Assembly: GCA_002150815.3 (NCBI GenBank)
Contig: NDFF03000221.1
Span: 1 to 64,000, forward strand
Direction of reading: 5' to 3'
DNA from: Grammothele lineata
Lineage: Eukaryota > Basidiomycota > Agaricomycetes > Polyporales > Polyporaceae
DNA: 64,000 nt
Shown here: piece after piece, positions 1 to 11,151 of the stretch
Position numbering within the stretch: position 1 is the first letter of the stretch
Layout of the letters: each line of letters starts with the position of its first letter
The notes under the pieces: model-generated
What the model was told of the DNA's origin: nothing
Databases searched by the model: none
The model's input: only the letters and a program-made list of their open reading frames with translations
Made by a program: the position numbers and the translations under genes

Positions 1-2092
1 AGTGATAGTGGCTATATGCCGGAGGGGTGGCACTGGCCTCAACCCATGGGCGGAATGGCGTGATCAACGACGACGATGGGGCGCCACGCGACATAGCCAG
101 AGAGCCTACCGCTACATCAGGCAATGCCCGACGAAGGGAGGAGCATGACGTTAGGGTTCCGCGCGAGGGCACAGGCTGGGGTACAGGAGGCATGGTCACC
201 TTCGCGCGTCGGAGCATAGCCTCGTAGCGCGTCCCGGAGAGCGCCATGTGAACGACGAGGGTGATGTCAGAGAGGAAGGGGCACGGCGTAAACGAGAGCG
301 CGATTGTTCGCTTGCGCCCGCCGAATTCCCGCGTCTGAGCAGGCCAGGCGTCGATGTGGTCCGTGGCACAGTCGTGTTTGCGGTTCCTCCACTGGCTATC
401 GTTCCAGTTCTGGGCGGTGCGGGGCTCGGCCCAAGCCCAGTGCGGGAAGCCGAAGCTGCTGCAGAGCCCGAATACGATGCGCAGCCCTTCGCCCGCACCG
501 ATGTCGGTGAATTGAATCCAAACCTGCCAATCGGAGCACGAGGAAAGGCCGATACCTGAGGTTGGAAGGAGATTGAGTGCGATGAGGGAGCTAATGAGCC
601 ATCGGGGTACGCGGAACGGGGTGTGTCCAACAGCAGAGTCCGGCCACAGTCGAAGGATTTGTGACGCAGGATCACCGCTTTCATGAGAGCGAGGCGCAGC
701 GCAAATGTAGATATCGCGCCATGTGGGAACAAGGTATTGTCCTCTGAAGCGAAGGTTGAACAGGTCCGTACCCAGAGGTGCGTATCGACAGAGTCGGCAG
801 GTTTGCTCAGACTCAAACGCCCATGAGACGTAATACATGGTATGTCGGGTGTCTGGGGATTCCCCTTCCGAGTCTGCGGCGGGGTGAAGTAATAATCCGA
901 GATACTCGCCTTGAGTTTCGCAGAGGAGAATTGCGATCGTGATTCCGTTCACTTCGGCCACAGGAAAGCGGCACTTCACCCCGAAGCCTGTGACTTCAAA
1001 CAGCGGGAGAGAAACGTCGTCTGACGCGCGGAATTCTCTCTGAACATTGGAATTCATGGTCGGCTAACAGTAAGATTAGTTCAGATTTCGGCAGGAGGTC
1101 GCAGTATGACTTACGCTCAACGCGGACCATTCATCACGCAAGAGTGCGCGAAGCGTGAGCTCCCCGAGTCCAAAAGAACTAGGCGTATAGCATATTCCAG
1201 TACGCGTGAACGACTTGGGCGATGGGGCGAAGAAGAACCGTTGTGCATGCATGACGCCATGGAAGTGATTTCGCATCTCTCCCTCAGATACGGCCGGGAG
1301 TGCACTGTCGCTGTCTTCATGCCAGCCGCCCCAAGCAAGGAGAGTGGTATCTGAGCTCTGCTTGACGAGCTCATGCTGAAGGCGCTGAAATGCACGCTGA
1401 CCTTCGCCGTACAGCGTGGGCATGTTGATGTCGAAGAGGCCAAGTAGGCAATACGCCTCATCCTCCACCCTCGTGGTCTCTCGACGTGACGCCCAGTGCA
1501 TGCGCTCGGCGATGGAAGCGTCGGTATGAAATGAAAGCTGGCGGGTGAGAAATGGCTCGGGGATCTTTGTGACTTGGCTGAGAAGGGACGCGAGCTCTAC
1601 GTTCGTCCCGATCCGACACCACTCGCGCGACATGAAGACAAGAAAGGCCGGCGCGAGCAGCTCTTGCAGCGTCCATCCCCGCGTGTGCCACCGCGCCTTT
1701 TTAAATGCGGAATCCTCGGCGTAGATGTCGTCACTGATGGGGACGTCCTCGAGGTAAGCGAAGCAAACCTCTGCGAGGACGTACCACTTGAACATAGAGT
1801 TGATCGCTTCGGACAGTTCGGTGCTACTCTCTTTGTTGATGCAGCATGAGTCGATCCAGACCCAGCTGTAGCCGCAGTCCTGAGCTTGGAGACAACAGTA
1901 GCGTATTTTATCCGAGACAACGTCGCGTGGGCTCTGATCGACAGCTTCACAGCGTGTCCGGATTGCTTGAACGTCTTGAAAGGATTGCTCTTCGTCTGTC
2001 CAGGTGTGAGAGAGGATGGCGTAGCCGCCAGGGACTCGAGACGGATCGGGAAAGAAACGAAGCTCTGCGCGGTCGGTGCTCAGTAACCACAT
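1..2092 (-). CDS. HET-like 1: HET-domain protein, 3' end cut by window edge
   Basis: Two exons: 2092..1115 (326 codons) and 1063..<1, with a 51-bp phase-0 GT-AG intron (1064..1114) that has an in-frame TAA at its branch-point-like site. The start at 2092 gives MWLLSTDRAEL, the N-terminus shared by the paralogues here. Exon 1 carries the HET signatures GGYAILSHTW, WVWIDSCCINKESSTELSEA, TRGWTLQELLAP and EDEAYCLLGLFDINMPTLYGEG. I translated exon 2 by hand. It stays open to base 1 and holds GVKCRFPVAEVNGITIAILL, FNLRFRG, TWRDIYI, PFRVPRWL and HDCATDHIDAWP. HET domains act in fungal non-self recognition and regulated cell death; the C-terminal module is unassigned. The true C-terminus lies outside the window, so completeness cannot be judged. 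Confidence 0.88.
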
Positions 2093-2667
2093 GTTGTGCC
2101 CGTAATGAAAGTTTCTGCAAAAAAGCGCTAAAGTCAACTTCGATGTGGTATAGACAGTTTGACAAATGCGTACCTGAGCTGCCAGATACCGAGTGCGTGA
2201 CGTGGGTGAGGTGAAGGTAGTTGCCAATGTTACTTATCAAAGCAAGCGTCCCGGACGTGTACTTATGCTAGAAGTAGGAGACGCGTCAATACCATCGCCC
2301 CGCTCACCGTCAGGCATAGCAACTGACACAAATGACGGCTCACGGCAGCCCAATCCACAAGTACAGCTTCAAGATGCTTCTGGCGGTTCGCCCATAGCTC
2401 AACAAGAAAACCTTGTACCAGCGGCAGTGCAGCACGGCCCCGCCTCACCGCCTATGGCGGCGGTCACGGTGACCCGAGTGGAATCATTTGATTGGTACAA
2501 GTTCAAGAGGTGTAGGGCATATGGAGGATATCGACGAGCGTTGACGTTGAATGTTGAGCCATGTTAACGTTGCAATCATTCAAGTTGCACGACGGAGCCT
2601 GCCGACCGGCTGAGCGACCTCTGTTCATTGAACATTACATAAGCCACTGACCGGTCCGGGTTTTCTG
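2093..2667. other. Upstream region of HET-like 1
   Basis: No supported gene. The region lies upstream of HET-like 1 and should hold its promoter, but I see no clear TATA box or other named site. Its last nine bases (2659..2667) are the left copy of the target duplication flanking the inverted-repeat element. Confidence 0.5.
2659..2667. repeat. Target-site duplication, left copy
   Basis: GGTTTTCTG sits immediately before the element's CAGGCTCC terminus and recurs immediately after the opposite terminus at 4314..4322. A match of 9 bp (10 if the ambiguous boundary G is counted) is what a cut-and-paste insertion leaves. Confidence 0.8.
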
Positions 2668-3396
2668 CAGGCTCCTAAACCATCCGCCTATAGTGTTCTC
2701 GTTCTCGTATTCGATAGCGTGTGTCGAATTTTGTATGTTACGAAAAAGGCAATGTCATAGACCGAGCTTACATCATATGTTGCGAACGGAGACCTGCTAT
2801 ATTAGGCCTGACTAAGGAGAAGAGAACACTATAGGACGGCTGGCGCAACTCGCTCCCCGAGATCACCGAGCCCGAGGCAGCTCTTAGCCGACTTTCGAGC
2901 CGTGTACAAACAATCCCCGGCACGCAGCCAACACGCAGCTCGCCTCGCCTCGCATGCCCCCGCGCGGGACTAGTGTCCTCGCGCGCAGGGAATTGTCATC
3001 CGCGCCCGCGCGCGCACGTCGCGCGACAGTGACAGCAACAGCGGTTTGTGGGAACAGAGCTGGCTGCGACGAAGTACAGCAGGCAATCAATAGTTCAATA
3101 CTGTAAGTAGATTAAATGAGGTGCTCGTATCAAAAAGCATCGTACGGTGTCAGATTCGAACGTGTGCACCAAAAACGACTCCGGAGCAGCACTCCGACTG
3201 AGCCATTATGGCTTTCCTGAGGGGAGGTTGCGGCAAAATATGAGGACATTTCATTGGGGCCAGGCAATGTAAAGACAATATCTCCGCCATTTCAAGGAAT
3301 CCAGACAAGCATGAGGGGTCGTTGAAACGACATTTAAAACCGCTTTCGAACGCACCCTCTCGCACAAAATTCCGACCACAGGGAGCGAAGCTAGGC
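2668..3396 (+). repeat. Left arm of the inverted-repeat element
   Basis: 729 bp, mirrored by 3585..4313. Near its outer end it carries CTATAGTGTTCTC and, about 140 bp further in, the inverse GAGAACACTATAG, so each arm has its own small subterminal palindrome. At the inner edge similarity decays gradually into the spacer instead of stopping cleanly. Confidence 0.88.
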
Positions 3397-3584
3397 TGTG
3401 TTCTCATCCAGCCCCACTGGATGAATGCGATGTAATCTGATCATTTTTCATGTATAACTACGATACTCTCTGTGCATGACTATTGCAGTAGCAGATACAT
3501 ACGAAGAGAGTCCGTTGCAATTCTCTTTGAAATACTTACATCAGTGATCAATCCACCAGTCTTCCGGGGCGGACGAAGAGCACG

Positions 3585-4313
3585 GCCTAGCTTCGCTCCC
3601 TGTGGTCGGAATTTTGTGCGAGAGGGTGCGTTCGAAAGCGGTTTTAAATGTCGTTTCAACGACCCCTCATGCTTGTCTGGATTCCTTGAAATGGCGGAGA
3701 TATTGTCTTTACATTGCCTGGCCCCAATGAAATGTCCTCATATTTTGCCGCAACCTCCCCTCAGGAAAGCCATAATGGCTCAGTCGGAGTGCTGCTCCGG
3801 AGTCGTTTTTGGTGCACACGTTCGAATCTGACACCGTACGATGCTTTTTGATACGAGCACCTCATTTAATCTACTTACAGTATTGAACTATTGATTGCCT
3901 GCTGTACTTCGTCGCAGCCAGCTCTGTTCCCACAAACCGCTGTTGCTGTCACTGTCGCGCGACGTGCGCGCGCGGGCGCGGATGACAATTCCCTGCGCGC
4001 GAGGACACTAGTCCCGCGCGGGGGCATGCGAGGCGAGGCGAGCTGCGTGTTGGCTGCGTGCCGGGGATTGTTTGTACACGGCTCGAAAGTCGGCTAAGAG
4101 CTGCCTCGGGCTCGGTGATCTCGGGGAGCGAGTTGCGCCAGCCGTCCTATAGTGTTCTCTTCTCCTTAGTCAGGCCTAATATAGCAGGTCTCCGTTCGCA
4201 ACATATGATGTAAGCTCGGTCTATGACATTGCCTTTTTCGTAACATACAAAATTCGACACACGCTATCGAATACGAGAACGAGAACACTATAGGCGGATG
4301 GTTTAGGAGCCTG
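3585..4313 (-). repeat. Right arm of the inverted-repeat element
   Basis: Reverse complement of the left arm with no length difference. It contains the plus-strand copy of a tRNA-like A/B-box pair (3776..3828). Confidence 0.88.
3776..3828 (+). other. tRNA-like pol III promoter pair in the right arm (mirror copy 3153..3205, minus)
   Basis: TGGCTCAGTCGG (3776..3787) matches a tRNA A box and GTTCGAATC (3820..3828) matches a B box. The 44-bp start-to-start spacing is that of real tRNA genes. The predicted acceptor and T stems do not pair, so this is not a functional tRNA gene. It resembles the head of a tRNA-derived SINE carried inside the DNA element. Confidence 0.45.
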
Positions 4314-4322
4314 GGTTTTCTG
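4314..4322. repeat. Target-site duplication, right copy
   Basis: GGTTTTCTG directly abuts the element's right terminus and is identical to 2659..2667. Confidence 0.8.
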
Positions 4323-4869
4323 GTGCCTATTCGGAATTCGCCCCAACTGTTCCAGTTATTCTCCTTCACCACCGTCCTGACTTGACTCCGTACGCTCTTG
4401 GCCGCCATGGGTACGCATCAACATCGCGCTTCATGCTACATGGCGCTCTCGACTCGTCTCGTTAGTCACCAACCAATCAAAAGTACTCTGCCCCTTGTCC
4501 ACCTCCCGCCGGCACTACATACTCCCACCTACGACTTGCTGAGACTCAGTGAATGCTTGCCTCGAAGACCGTGCGGACTTATTCCTCATTTAAATTCCCT
4601 CCCGCAAGATCTCAAGACCTCTTACCTAAGCAACCCGCACTCGCCTTGGTACCACCACGCCGCCTCAACGGGACATGATCAAAAGACGCGCCTTCGTGCC
4701 ATGGCCTTATCATAAGATCCCTTCATCAGGGGCTTGACTCAGGGAGAGAAGTGGCGGATGGAATGGGGACCTTGAGGTCTTAGTGTCGCCCAATCTCTGG
4801 TACGAGTATCAGTTCATGCTCGCCAATTCTGTTCCTGAGTGCGGTCGTGGCCTGCAATACGGCTTGTCC

Positions 4870-5490
4870 CGGAACAGTTCTGCTAGTGGAGAATGCAAAC
4901 CTCTCCTAAATCGGACTCCAGAGAGGGAGCTGCAAGCTTTGACACGGAAGGTTCACTAGCGTTGGCCACGCAAGTTCAGGGTGGTGTGCCACAGTCGTCA
5001 ACTGGCGGTTCCCGGCGGACGTGTGTAACCTGGCGTTTTGCGGGAAGCACCTCAACGTAACATATTCGTCCCAGCCACTTTGCACCAGACGACCGACTGC
5101 GCGGACCTGGCGCACCTCGTCACGCGCTTCCTACCCGATCACCACCCGATACCGTCTTACATCCCGCGCTAGCAGTTGAACGTGATGATGACACTCAATA
5201 TGTTTCCTAACACGCATTCATGCATGTCGGACACGGGCGCACACCACGAGATGTCTGTGGAGTTCACGAACACGCTCGGCGACGAGGTGATCTACATCCG
5301 GCTCGGGCCCTACGCTCGCGCGCGCCATCTGGGAGGGACAAGCTACCACCGCATTGGGCGTGGGCAGACTCAGCAAGAGGGAATTTTTCGGCCCGAGGGC
5401 AGTCACGGCTGCGAGGCAGTCCACGAAGGCGACTGGCTCGTGGGCGCGCGGGAGTTCGTTGGCATGGGCCCTCTTCTCCTGACAATGTAG
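4870..5490 (+). pseudogene. Decayed 3' relic of a HET-like gene
   Basis: Only the C-terminal module of the local HET family is recognisable, spread over several reading frames. Pieces, in family order: TVLLVENANLS (like IAVLLVET), ELQALTRKVH (like ELQDPTRKMY), a CNLAFCGKHLN piece (like YNLRFRG), then TDCADLAHLVTRFLPDHHPI followed by IPR-stop-QLN, where the invariant Trp of IPRWQL has become TAG. MSVEFTNT and a broken version of the HDCxxDHVDDWP stretch follow, with GARxFVG at 5453-5475. Stops and frame changes between all pieces make it non-functional. It points the same way as HET-like 2, which starts 315 bp downstream, so it is probably the tail of a lost tandem copy. The 5' half is absent or unrecognisable. 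Confidence 0.8.
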
Positions 5491-5804
5491 CTTCTCTTGA
5501 CTTCATATCCATCGCTGCGAGCACTCACTGCTGTGACTTGTACTGTCTCAACACCGCGCGTGCCCCGCGTGTAGTTTTAAATCTAGACCGTCTGAAGAGG
5601 TTCCATCATCGTGCATCAATCGCCGCAGTTTGTGGTCGGCGGGAACAATAGCAACCGCGATGTGAGCAACTATTTGATATCCTGCAGTGTTGTTGGCTTC
5701 GGCACTCTCGCACGCATGAGTGACCTCGCCCATCCCGCCAGCAAGTGCCTTCTCCTCATTTTCATTCTCAACAGTAGCTAAAGAGCAGTCGACAGGGTTT
5801 TCTA
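5491..5804. other. Gap between HET relic and HET-like 2
   Basis: No gene seen. It presumably contains the HET-like 2 promoter and 5' leader; no specific element identified. Confidence 0.5.
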
Positions 5805-7922
5805 ATGTGGCTTCTCAGCACCGACCGTGCTGAACTCCACTCCTTCTCCGACTCTTCCTCTGTCATAGGCGGCTACGCTATTCTCTCCCACACCTGGAGC
5901 CCTTCGGGAGAACAGACATTCCAAGAAGTCCAGTCCATCTCTGCTGCATGCCAACTCACAGGCCGAAATCCACGGGATCTGGTCGCACCGAAGATCCGCG
6001 ACTGCTGTCTCACCGCCGAGCGGGATGGGTACAGCTGGGTGTGGATCGACACGTGCTGCATCAACAAGGAGAGCAGCACCGAGCTCTCCGAGGCGATCAA
6101 TTCCATGTTCAACTGGTACGTCCTCTCCGAGATATGCTACGCATATTTGGACGACGTTCGCCCCGGAGGCGATCCCAGTGCGAAAGGTTCGGAGTTCCGG
6201 TGGGCAAAGTGGCACACGCGTGGATGGACCCTCCAGGAACTCCTCGCGCCCGCGTTCGTCGTGTTCCTATCAAACGACTGGGAACGGATCGGGACAAAGC
6301 AAAACCTCGCCTCACTGTTAAGCAACATCACCGGCATCAGCATACGCTGCTTGAAGAGAACGAGGAGTTTCTTCTCGGCTTCGGTCGCGGAGCGAATGCG
6401 TTGGGCAACCAAACGCCAGACGACACGTCTGGAAGACGAGGCGCACTGCCTCCTCGGTCTTTTCAACGTCAACATGCCTATCCTCTACGGCGAAGGCCGA
6501 CAAGCGTTCCAGCGACTACAGCTCGAACTCGCGAAACGGCAGTACGTCGACACCACCTTATTTTGCTGGGGCGCCTGTCACGATGCAGATTGTGCAGAGT
6601 TTCCGCCCTTATCGCTATCCGAAATCCACTCGAGCTTTCATGGGAACAGTCATAACCAACGTTTTCTTTTTGCCACTACTCCCCTGGACTTTTCGAGAGC
6701 GCCAGTTTCGAGTTACACCCCGGCTGTCGGCTCTTCGGCAGTTATTCAACCATATTTGCCGACGCAGTGGACGGAGAAGGTGCGTCTTCGCTCAAAACAT
6801 GTCGTTCGGGTTCGCTAACGCTTTCATATTGAGTAGAACGCCAAGTCGGTCAGCGACGAGAGCAAACGAGACACAGGTCCATTCGGGGAGATGGATCTAC
6901 CATCAATAGAGGTCACAGGCTACGGCATGAAGTGCTACTTTCCCGTCGCCGAAGTAGAGGGCATCACAATCGCTGTTTTACTAGCGGAGACAAAAGTCAA
7001 GCACCTCGGCCTCCTTCTGCACCCTGCCCCAACATCGGAGCTGCAGGTTCCGGCGCGAAGGATGTATAACGTCTCTTGGCCATTCAAAAAGCCGGCGCAT
7101 TCGAGGATCTGCCGACTTGCGTACCTCGGCAACGACCTGTACAACCTGACGTTCCGCGGACAACGCATCGAGCCTCAGTGGCGCACCATCTACATCCACG
7201 CGACTCCGCAGACAACCGACCGGGCGGACGCCCCACACCTCGTCCTTCGTTTCCGGCCTGACCAACACCCGACCCCGTTTCGCATCCCCCGGTGGCAGTT
7301 AGCAGCGATGGTGACGTTGAAGCTGCTCCCGCTCTCTCGGTCGACTAGCAAAGACCCACACGCCGAGAAGGAGACGTACATCGCCTTCGAGGATACCTCC
7401 AAAATGGAGAAGATCCGCGTCCGGCTCGGGCTCTGCTCGCTCGCGCCCCCCGGGGAAGACGGCCAGCTACGGCACTGGGCGCGCGCGTCCTCGGCGAGCC
7501 GCGATAACTGGAACGCTCCGAGGCCGGCGGAGGGCGGGCACGATTGTGCAGCAGATCACGTCGACGACTGGCCTGAGGGCGCGCGGGTGTTTGGGGACGA
7601 CCCCGAGCGCAAGATTCATCTCATCTTCTCGCCGTGCAATGTCGAGCCTGTGCGGACGCGTGTTATGCGCATCGAGCTAAGCGGAGAGGCGTATGAGAAG
7701 ATGCAAAGCCAGGCCGGGCTTTGGCTTTCTGGTTTTGTACGCTCTAAGCATAACTCAAAGGACAGATACCGCCCCAGCGCAGGACCTGTGGCGCGCTATA
7801 ACGGTCAAGGAACAGCGCATCCTTCTTATACGGCTCTTCTGTCATCTGTTCTCGTGACCTCCGTCGTCGCTGCTTCAACATCTGTGTTACTGTACCGTGC
7901 ATTCTCTCGGGACAACCGCTAG
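5805..7922 (+). CDS. HET-like 2: HET-domain protein with C-terminal membrane tail
   Basis: Exons 5805..6779 (325 codons) and 6837..7922 (361 codons plus stop) around a 57-bp phase-0 intron (GTGCGT...GAGTAG, in-frame TAA at CGCTAAC). Product 686 aa. HET signatures are GGYAILSHTW, WVWIDTCCINKESSTELSEA and TRGWTLQELLAP; the middle ends in DEAHCLLGLFNVNMPILYGEG. Exon 2 carries GMKCYFPVAEVEGITIAVLL, LYNLTFRG, FRIPRWQL and HDCAADHVDDWP. The last 31 residues hold a hydrophobic stretch rich in Val, Ala and Ser, followed by LLYRAFSRDNR, which looks like a tail anchor. HET-like 3 is the closest relative by eye: exon 1 has the same length and the tail is the same type. Role inferred from the family: self/non-self recognition, possibly at a membrane. 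Confidence 0.9.
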
Positions 7923-8201
7923 CCACTCGCGATTGTATCGACTTGGATTTCCAGGTGCGAATCGATGATGCCTTGACCGTTTCAGTCTGTACGTGTGCAA
8001 AGCATGGTTTGATGGGACCACTCGCATAGCACAAATGAACCTGCATACGTGAGACAGAAGTCTGCAACGCTCGGCCTCGCCGGAGCTACTAGCGTTCGTA
8101 GAGCTCGCAATACAAAACACACAATGACATACTATGAGGACTGGGACGTGGACATGCGCGAAGCCAACGCGAGCCCTTTCCGACTACGAAAATTCAAGGC
8201 C

Positions 8202-9146
8202 TCAAGCGTCGCCAGAGCCAACGATGACGAGATCGGTCAGCTGGATCATGGCCAAGTTGAACTGGTTCAAGATGCCGGCGTCGAAGATCATCACAGTCGC
8301 TGTGGGCGCCGCCGAGGTCGAGGTAGAGCTCGTGCTCGTGCTCGAAGTGGTAGTTGAGTGCGAGGTCGTACTCGGCTTCTGCGAGGTCGTCGTGGTCGAC
8401 GTATGCGAGGTAGACGTCGACGTCGTGTGGTGCGACGTCGTGCTCGACTTGTGCGTCGTCGTCGTCGTCGTCGTCGTGTGCTTCGTCGTCGTGGTCTCCG
8501 GGGGAGGGGCGTCGCCGGACCCGAAGCTCCATTCGCCATAGACCTGGCCGATGGCGACGTAGTTGTCGCCGACCATGTGCTGCATGAGCCCGCGGGAGAG
8601 GTCGATCGCGCCGTACGGGCATTCTTCGCACTATAGCACACAACGCGAGACAAACGTTGGTAAAACGCGAGTGGGGGCGCGGAATGGGGAGCGGACGTAC
8701 GAAGTCTGTGATTTTGGCTTGGGCGGTCTTGCCCTGGTAGTTGAGCGTGATGGTCTTGTAGCAGTTTGAACCCCCATCCCATTGCTATGATCGCGCGTCA
8801 GCCCTCCCCTAGTCTTTCACGCAAAGATGGGACACGACGCACATAGTGATTCAGGGCGACGATCTTGAACAGGAGAATAATCAGATCCACACGCAGCGGT
8901 GTACCACAGGACGATACTCACAAAGTCTCCAGGTTGATCGAACGAACCGCAGGCGTTGGTTCCAGCGTCGTAGAAGGTGAAGCGCGTGTTGTCGAAGCGT
9001 TTCTCGAGCCCGCCGCGCTCGACGAGGGCGCTGCCGTGGTGACGACGCCCGACGTGGTTGTGGGAATCCGGACCCGCGAGGACAAGAGTGAATGCCGCGG
9101 AAGCGAGAACGAAAGTGGTGTAGAAAGGAGAGACGAGCGCGAGCAT
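8202..9146 (-). CDS. Secreted expansin/barwin-like (DPBB) protein with Thr/Ser-rich tail
   Basis: Four exons by hand: 9146..8922, 8863..8843 (only 21 bp), 8784..8701 and 8630..8202, with GT-AG introns of 58, 58 and 70 bp. Product 252 aa. The N-terminus (MLALVSPF..., hydrophobic to about residue 23) is a likely signal peptide. The joined exons give NACGSFDQPGDFIVALNHYQ, then WDGGSNCYKTITLNYQGKTA and DFCEECPYGAIDLSRGLM, the layout of RlpA-like double-psi beta-barrel proteins with paired cysteines and the CxxCPxxAIDLS motif. A long tract of Thr, Ser, His and Lys follows, probably an O-glycosylated spacer. These proteins are secreted and often bind or loosen cell-wall polysaccharide; the substrate here is unknown. 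A TATATA lies about 260 bp upstream of the start (near 9407). Confidence 0.8.
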
Positions 9147-11151
9147 GGCGCGTAAGGACTGTGGGGGCAAGACTCTTGCAGGCGGTAGTGCGGTGTGCAC
9201 TGTGGGCGGAGGGAGAGATGGAGAAGAGGTGAGAGAGAGGAATGAACGCAACAAGAGCTGCGATCTTTGACTTCGTTGCTTGACTCAATACAATACATCG
9301 ACATGCGAGCGTGCCTGACAGATCTACGGTCACATACGGCATCCACCTTCGCTCGCTTTCCCCATGCCCGGGCCGCCTGAAATCCTGAGATAGTCGATAC
9401 GCAGGGGATATATACTGGATAGCTTGAGGTGAGCGAATATTGAGGCCGTTTGACTCACCTCTGCGAGTGTGTGGCTCTTGTGGATGCGCCGCCGCCGCTA
9501 CCCTGACGCTGACGACATCACCAGTTGACAGCATCGACAACGTCTGCGTCCGATCAAACACTGTATTTTCCTCTTGTCTGGAGCCTTGAAGAGGGAGCAC
9601 CGAGTACACTCCGCGCAAAAGGCGGCAGAATATCCACAGTGTGCCAAGGTGCGTACATTCGAGTAGAACAATGGTGATCTACCTGAGGAGTTGGTTAATG
9701 GGTGTAACACGAGACTCCAAGATTGACTCACCAAATTCCTCTGCACGCAGACCCGTTTTATAACACCCGTGCTCATGCCTAAGAAAGAGGGTCTACCGAT
9801 GGCCCCCTGGCTTCCTCCAGTCGGTATCCGTTCCGCAGGAAGTGATGCCGTACACCGTTGGCCAAGAGGGTGAACTGCGTCCGCAATCTAGCTTGCCCGC
9901 TAGCAGGCATGCGGCTCCAATCGTCCGGCGGGCACGAAGGATGGAACTGAAGGTTTTCGCTGGAAGCACAGGCGTCGTACACGACGAGGGAGGTCGAAGG
10001 ATCAAAACGCAGGGGTCAGTACATGAGTGCTCCCTAGTCACAAGTAATCGGAGTTCAAAATGGTATAAGCCGGCCCGGCTAGAATTTGATTGCGGGCTAC
10101 TTCAGGCTTCAGTGCCAATAAGTCACAGGTCGGTCTTGGTTCTAGCCTGCGGTTATACCTGGCAACAGCACATTCAACTTCATTGTTTGGAGCTCCAAGA
10201 ACTTCACTTACGACTTACGATGCAGAGAGACTTGTGTTTATTCTTAGGCTGTCCAAGAGGCTCCTCGCGCTCCTCTGTGTTCTCTGGTGGGCCATCCCTC
10301 CTCTGCGTGCTCATTGAGGATCCCCTCCTCATGCCTTAGCTGAATCTTGTGCCTATTTGCACCAGTGGCTCCGGCCGCAGTCTGACCCTTGTCCTATGAG
10401 GTGGCTCTACTACCATCCCTCAGGCGCGTGTGTTGGGCACCCCCAACTGGATGCCCCTCCCGTCTCGCAAACAGCCAGGCACATCATCTAGCGCCGCCAA
10501 GCCGTAGCCTGCCATAGCACGTCGATACATTTGTCCCGATTCTGATCAAATGTCTACGAGAATTATCGGAGGCAATGACAACGTTCCTCGTCCACCACGC
10601 CGCTACGCCATGTTAGGACCTCTTCGAGCCCGTTCCTCTGCCATCTGAGTTTCATCGCCACCAGCAGGACACTGGCCAGAACGTCCGAAGGTCCTGCACC
10701 GGGCCATTCGCAGGCTGCGCTTCCCAGAAGCTCGTTCACCATTGTACTAATAAGTATCGCTTCTTGGCCTTAGGATCCGTATTCCGCGCATCGCCGCCTG
10801 AACAGCCGTTTCGTTTGATGCACAGATCGATTGCATCGCAATTGTGAATTCATTTTGCAATCCTTCTGCGCTACCAGGCGCGCGCTACCGTATCCCGACC
10901 ACCCTGAGTCCTGACTGCTGTGGGACTGCTCCCGCGTCGAACACGCTGTCACCCATCAATGTCGCTGCCGTCAACCCGCGCGTCCCAAGCATGCATCGCC
11001 ACGTCCCCGCTTTTGCCGATTTCCGACGGTTATGTCGATCGTCGTCTTCGTCGCCTGCCACCCTCAACCTCTCCCTCTCCTCGCCCAGTCTTTACGCTTT
11101 ATTCTCAACCATCTCGTCTACGAACGCTGAAGGGCCCCTCGCAGTAACACC
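9147..11151. other. 2-kb intergenic region
   Basis: Short open frames occur on both strands, but none has recognisable domains, plausible splicing or family similarity. The 3' part (about 11040-11150) is pyrimidine-rich, as common in fungal promoters, and leads into HET-like 3. No tRNA or HET relic found. Confidence 0.5.

Larger units (their letters stand above)
2668..4313. mobile_element. Non-autonomous foldback / long-TIR DNA transposon (MULE- or hAT-like)
   Basis: The 1,646-bp element consists of two 729-bp inverted arms (2668..3396 and 3585..4313) around a 188-bp spacer. The termini read CAGGCTCCTAAACCATCC and its reverse complement. The arms have equal length and agree wherever I compared them, including long stretches at both ends, which suggests a recent insertion or gene conversion between arms. 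No transposase is encoded: short open frames in the arms are exact mirror copies and look non-coding. A 9-bp target duplication and very long TIRs fit Mutator-like non-autonomous elements; the CAGG terminus could also suggest hAT, which usually makes 8-bp duplications. The family call is therefore tentative, the element itself is not. Confidence 0.85.

Noticed and set aside
3768..3836. Functional tRNA gene in the foldback element
   Set aside because: A and B boxes fit, but acceptor and T stems do not pair; kept only as a tRNA-like promoter relic.
2884..4097. Identical open frames (68 and about 85 codons) in both orientations as possible small genes
   Set aside because: They are mirror images within the two arms of the inverted-repeat element and have no start context or domain; duplication explains them.
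8194..8643. Asp/His-rich and Arg-rich open frames opposite or alongside the expansin-like gene
   Set aside because: They are other-frame readings of the Thr/Ser repeat region, driven by the GTC/GAC repeats.
9498..10339. Open frames in the 2-kb gap before HET-like 3 (up to 165 codons)
   Set aside because: No domain, no conserved splice pattern and typical of chance frames in this GC-rich sequence.
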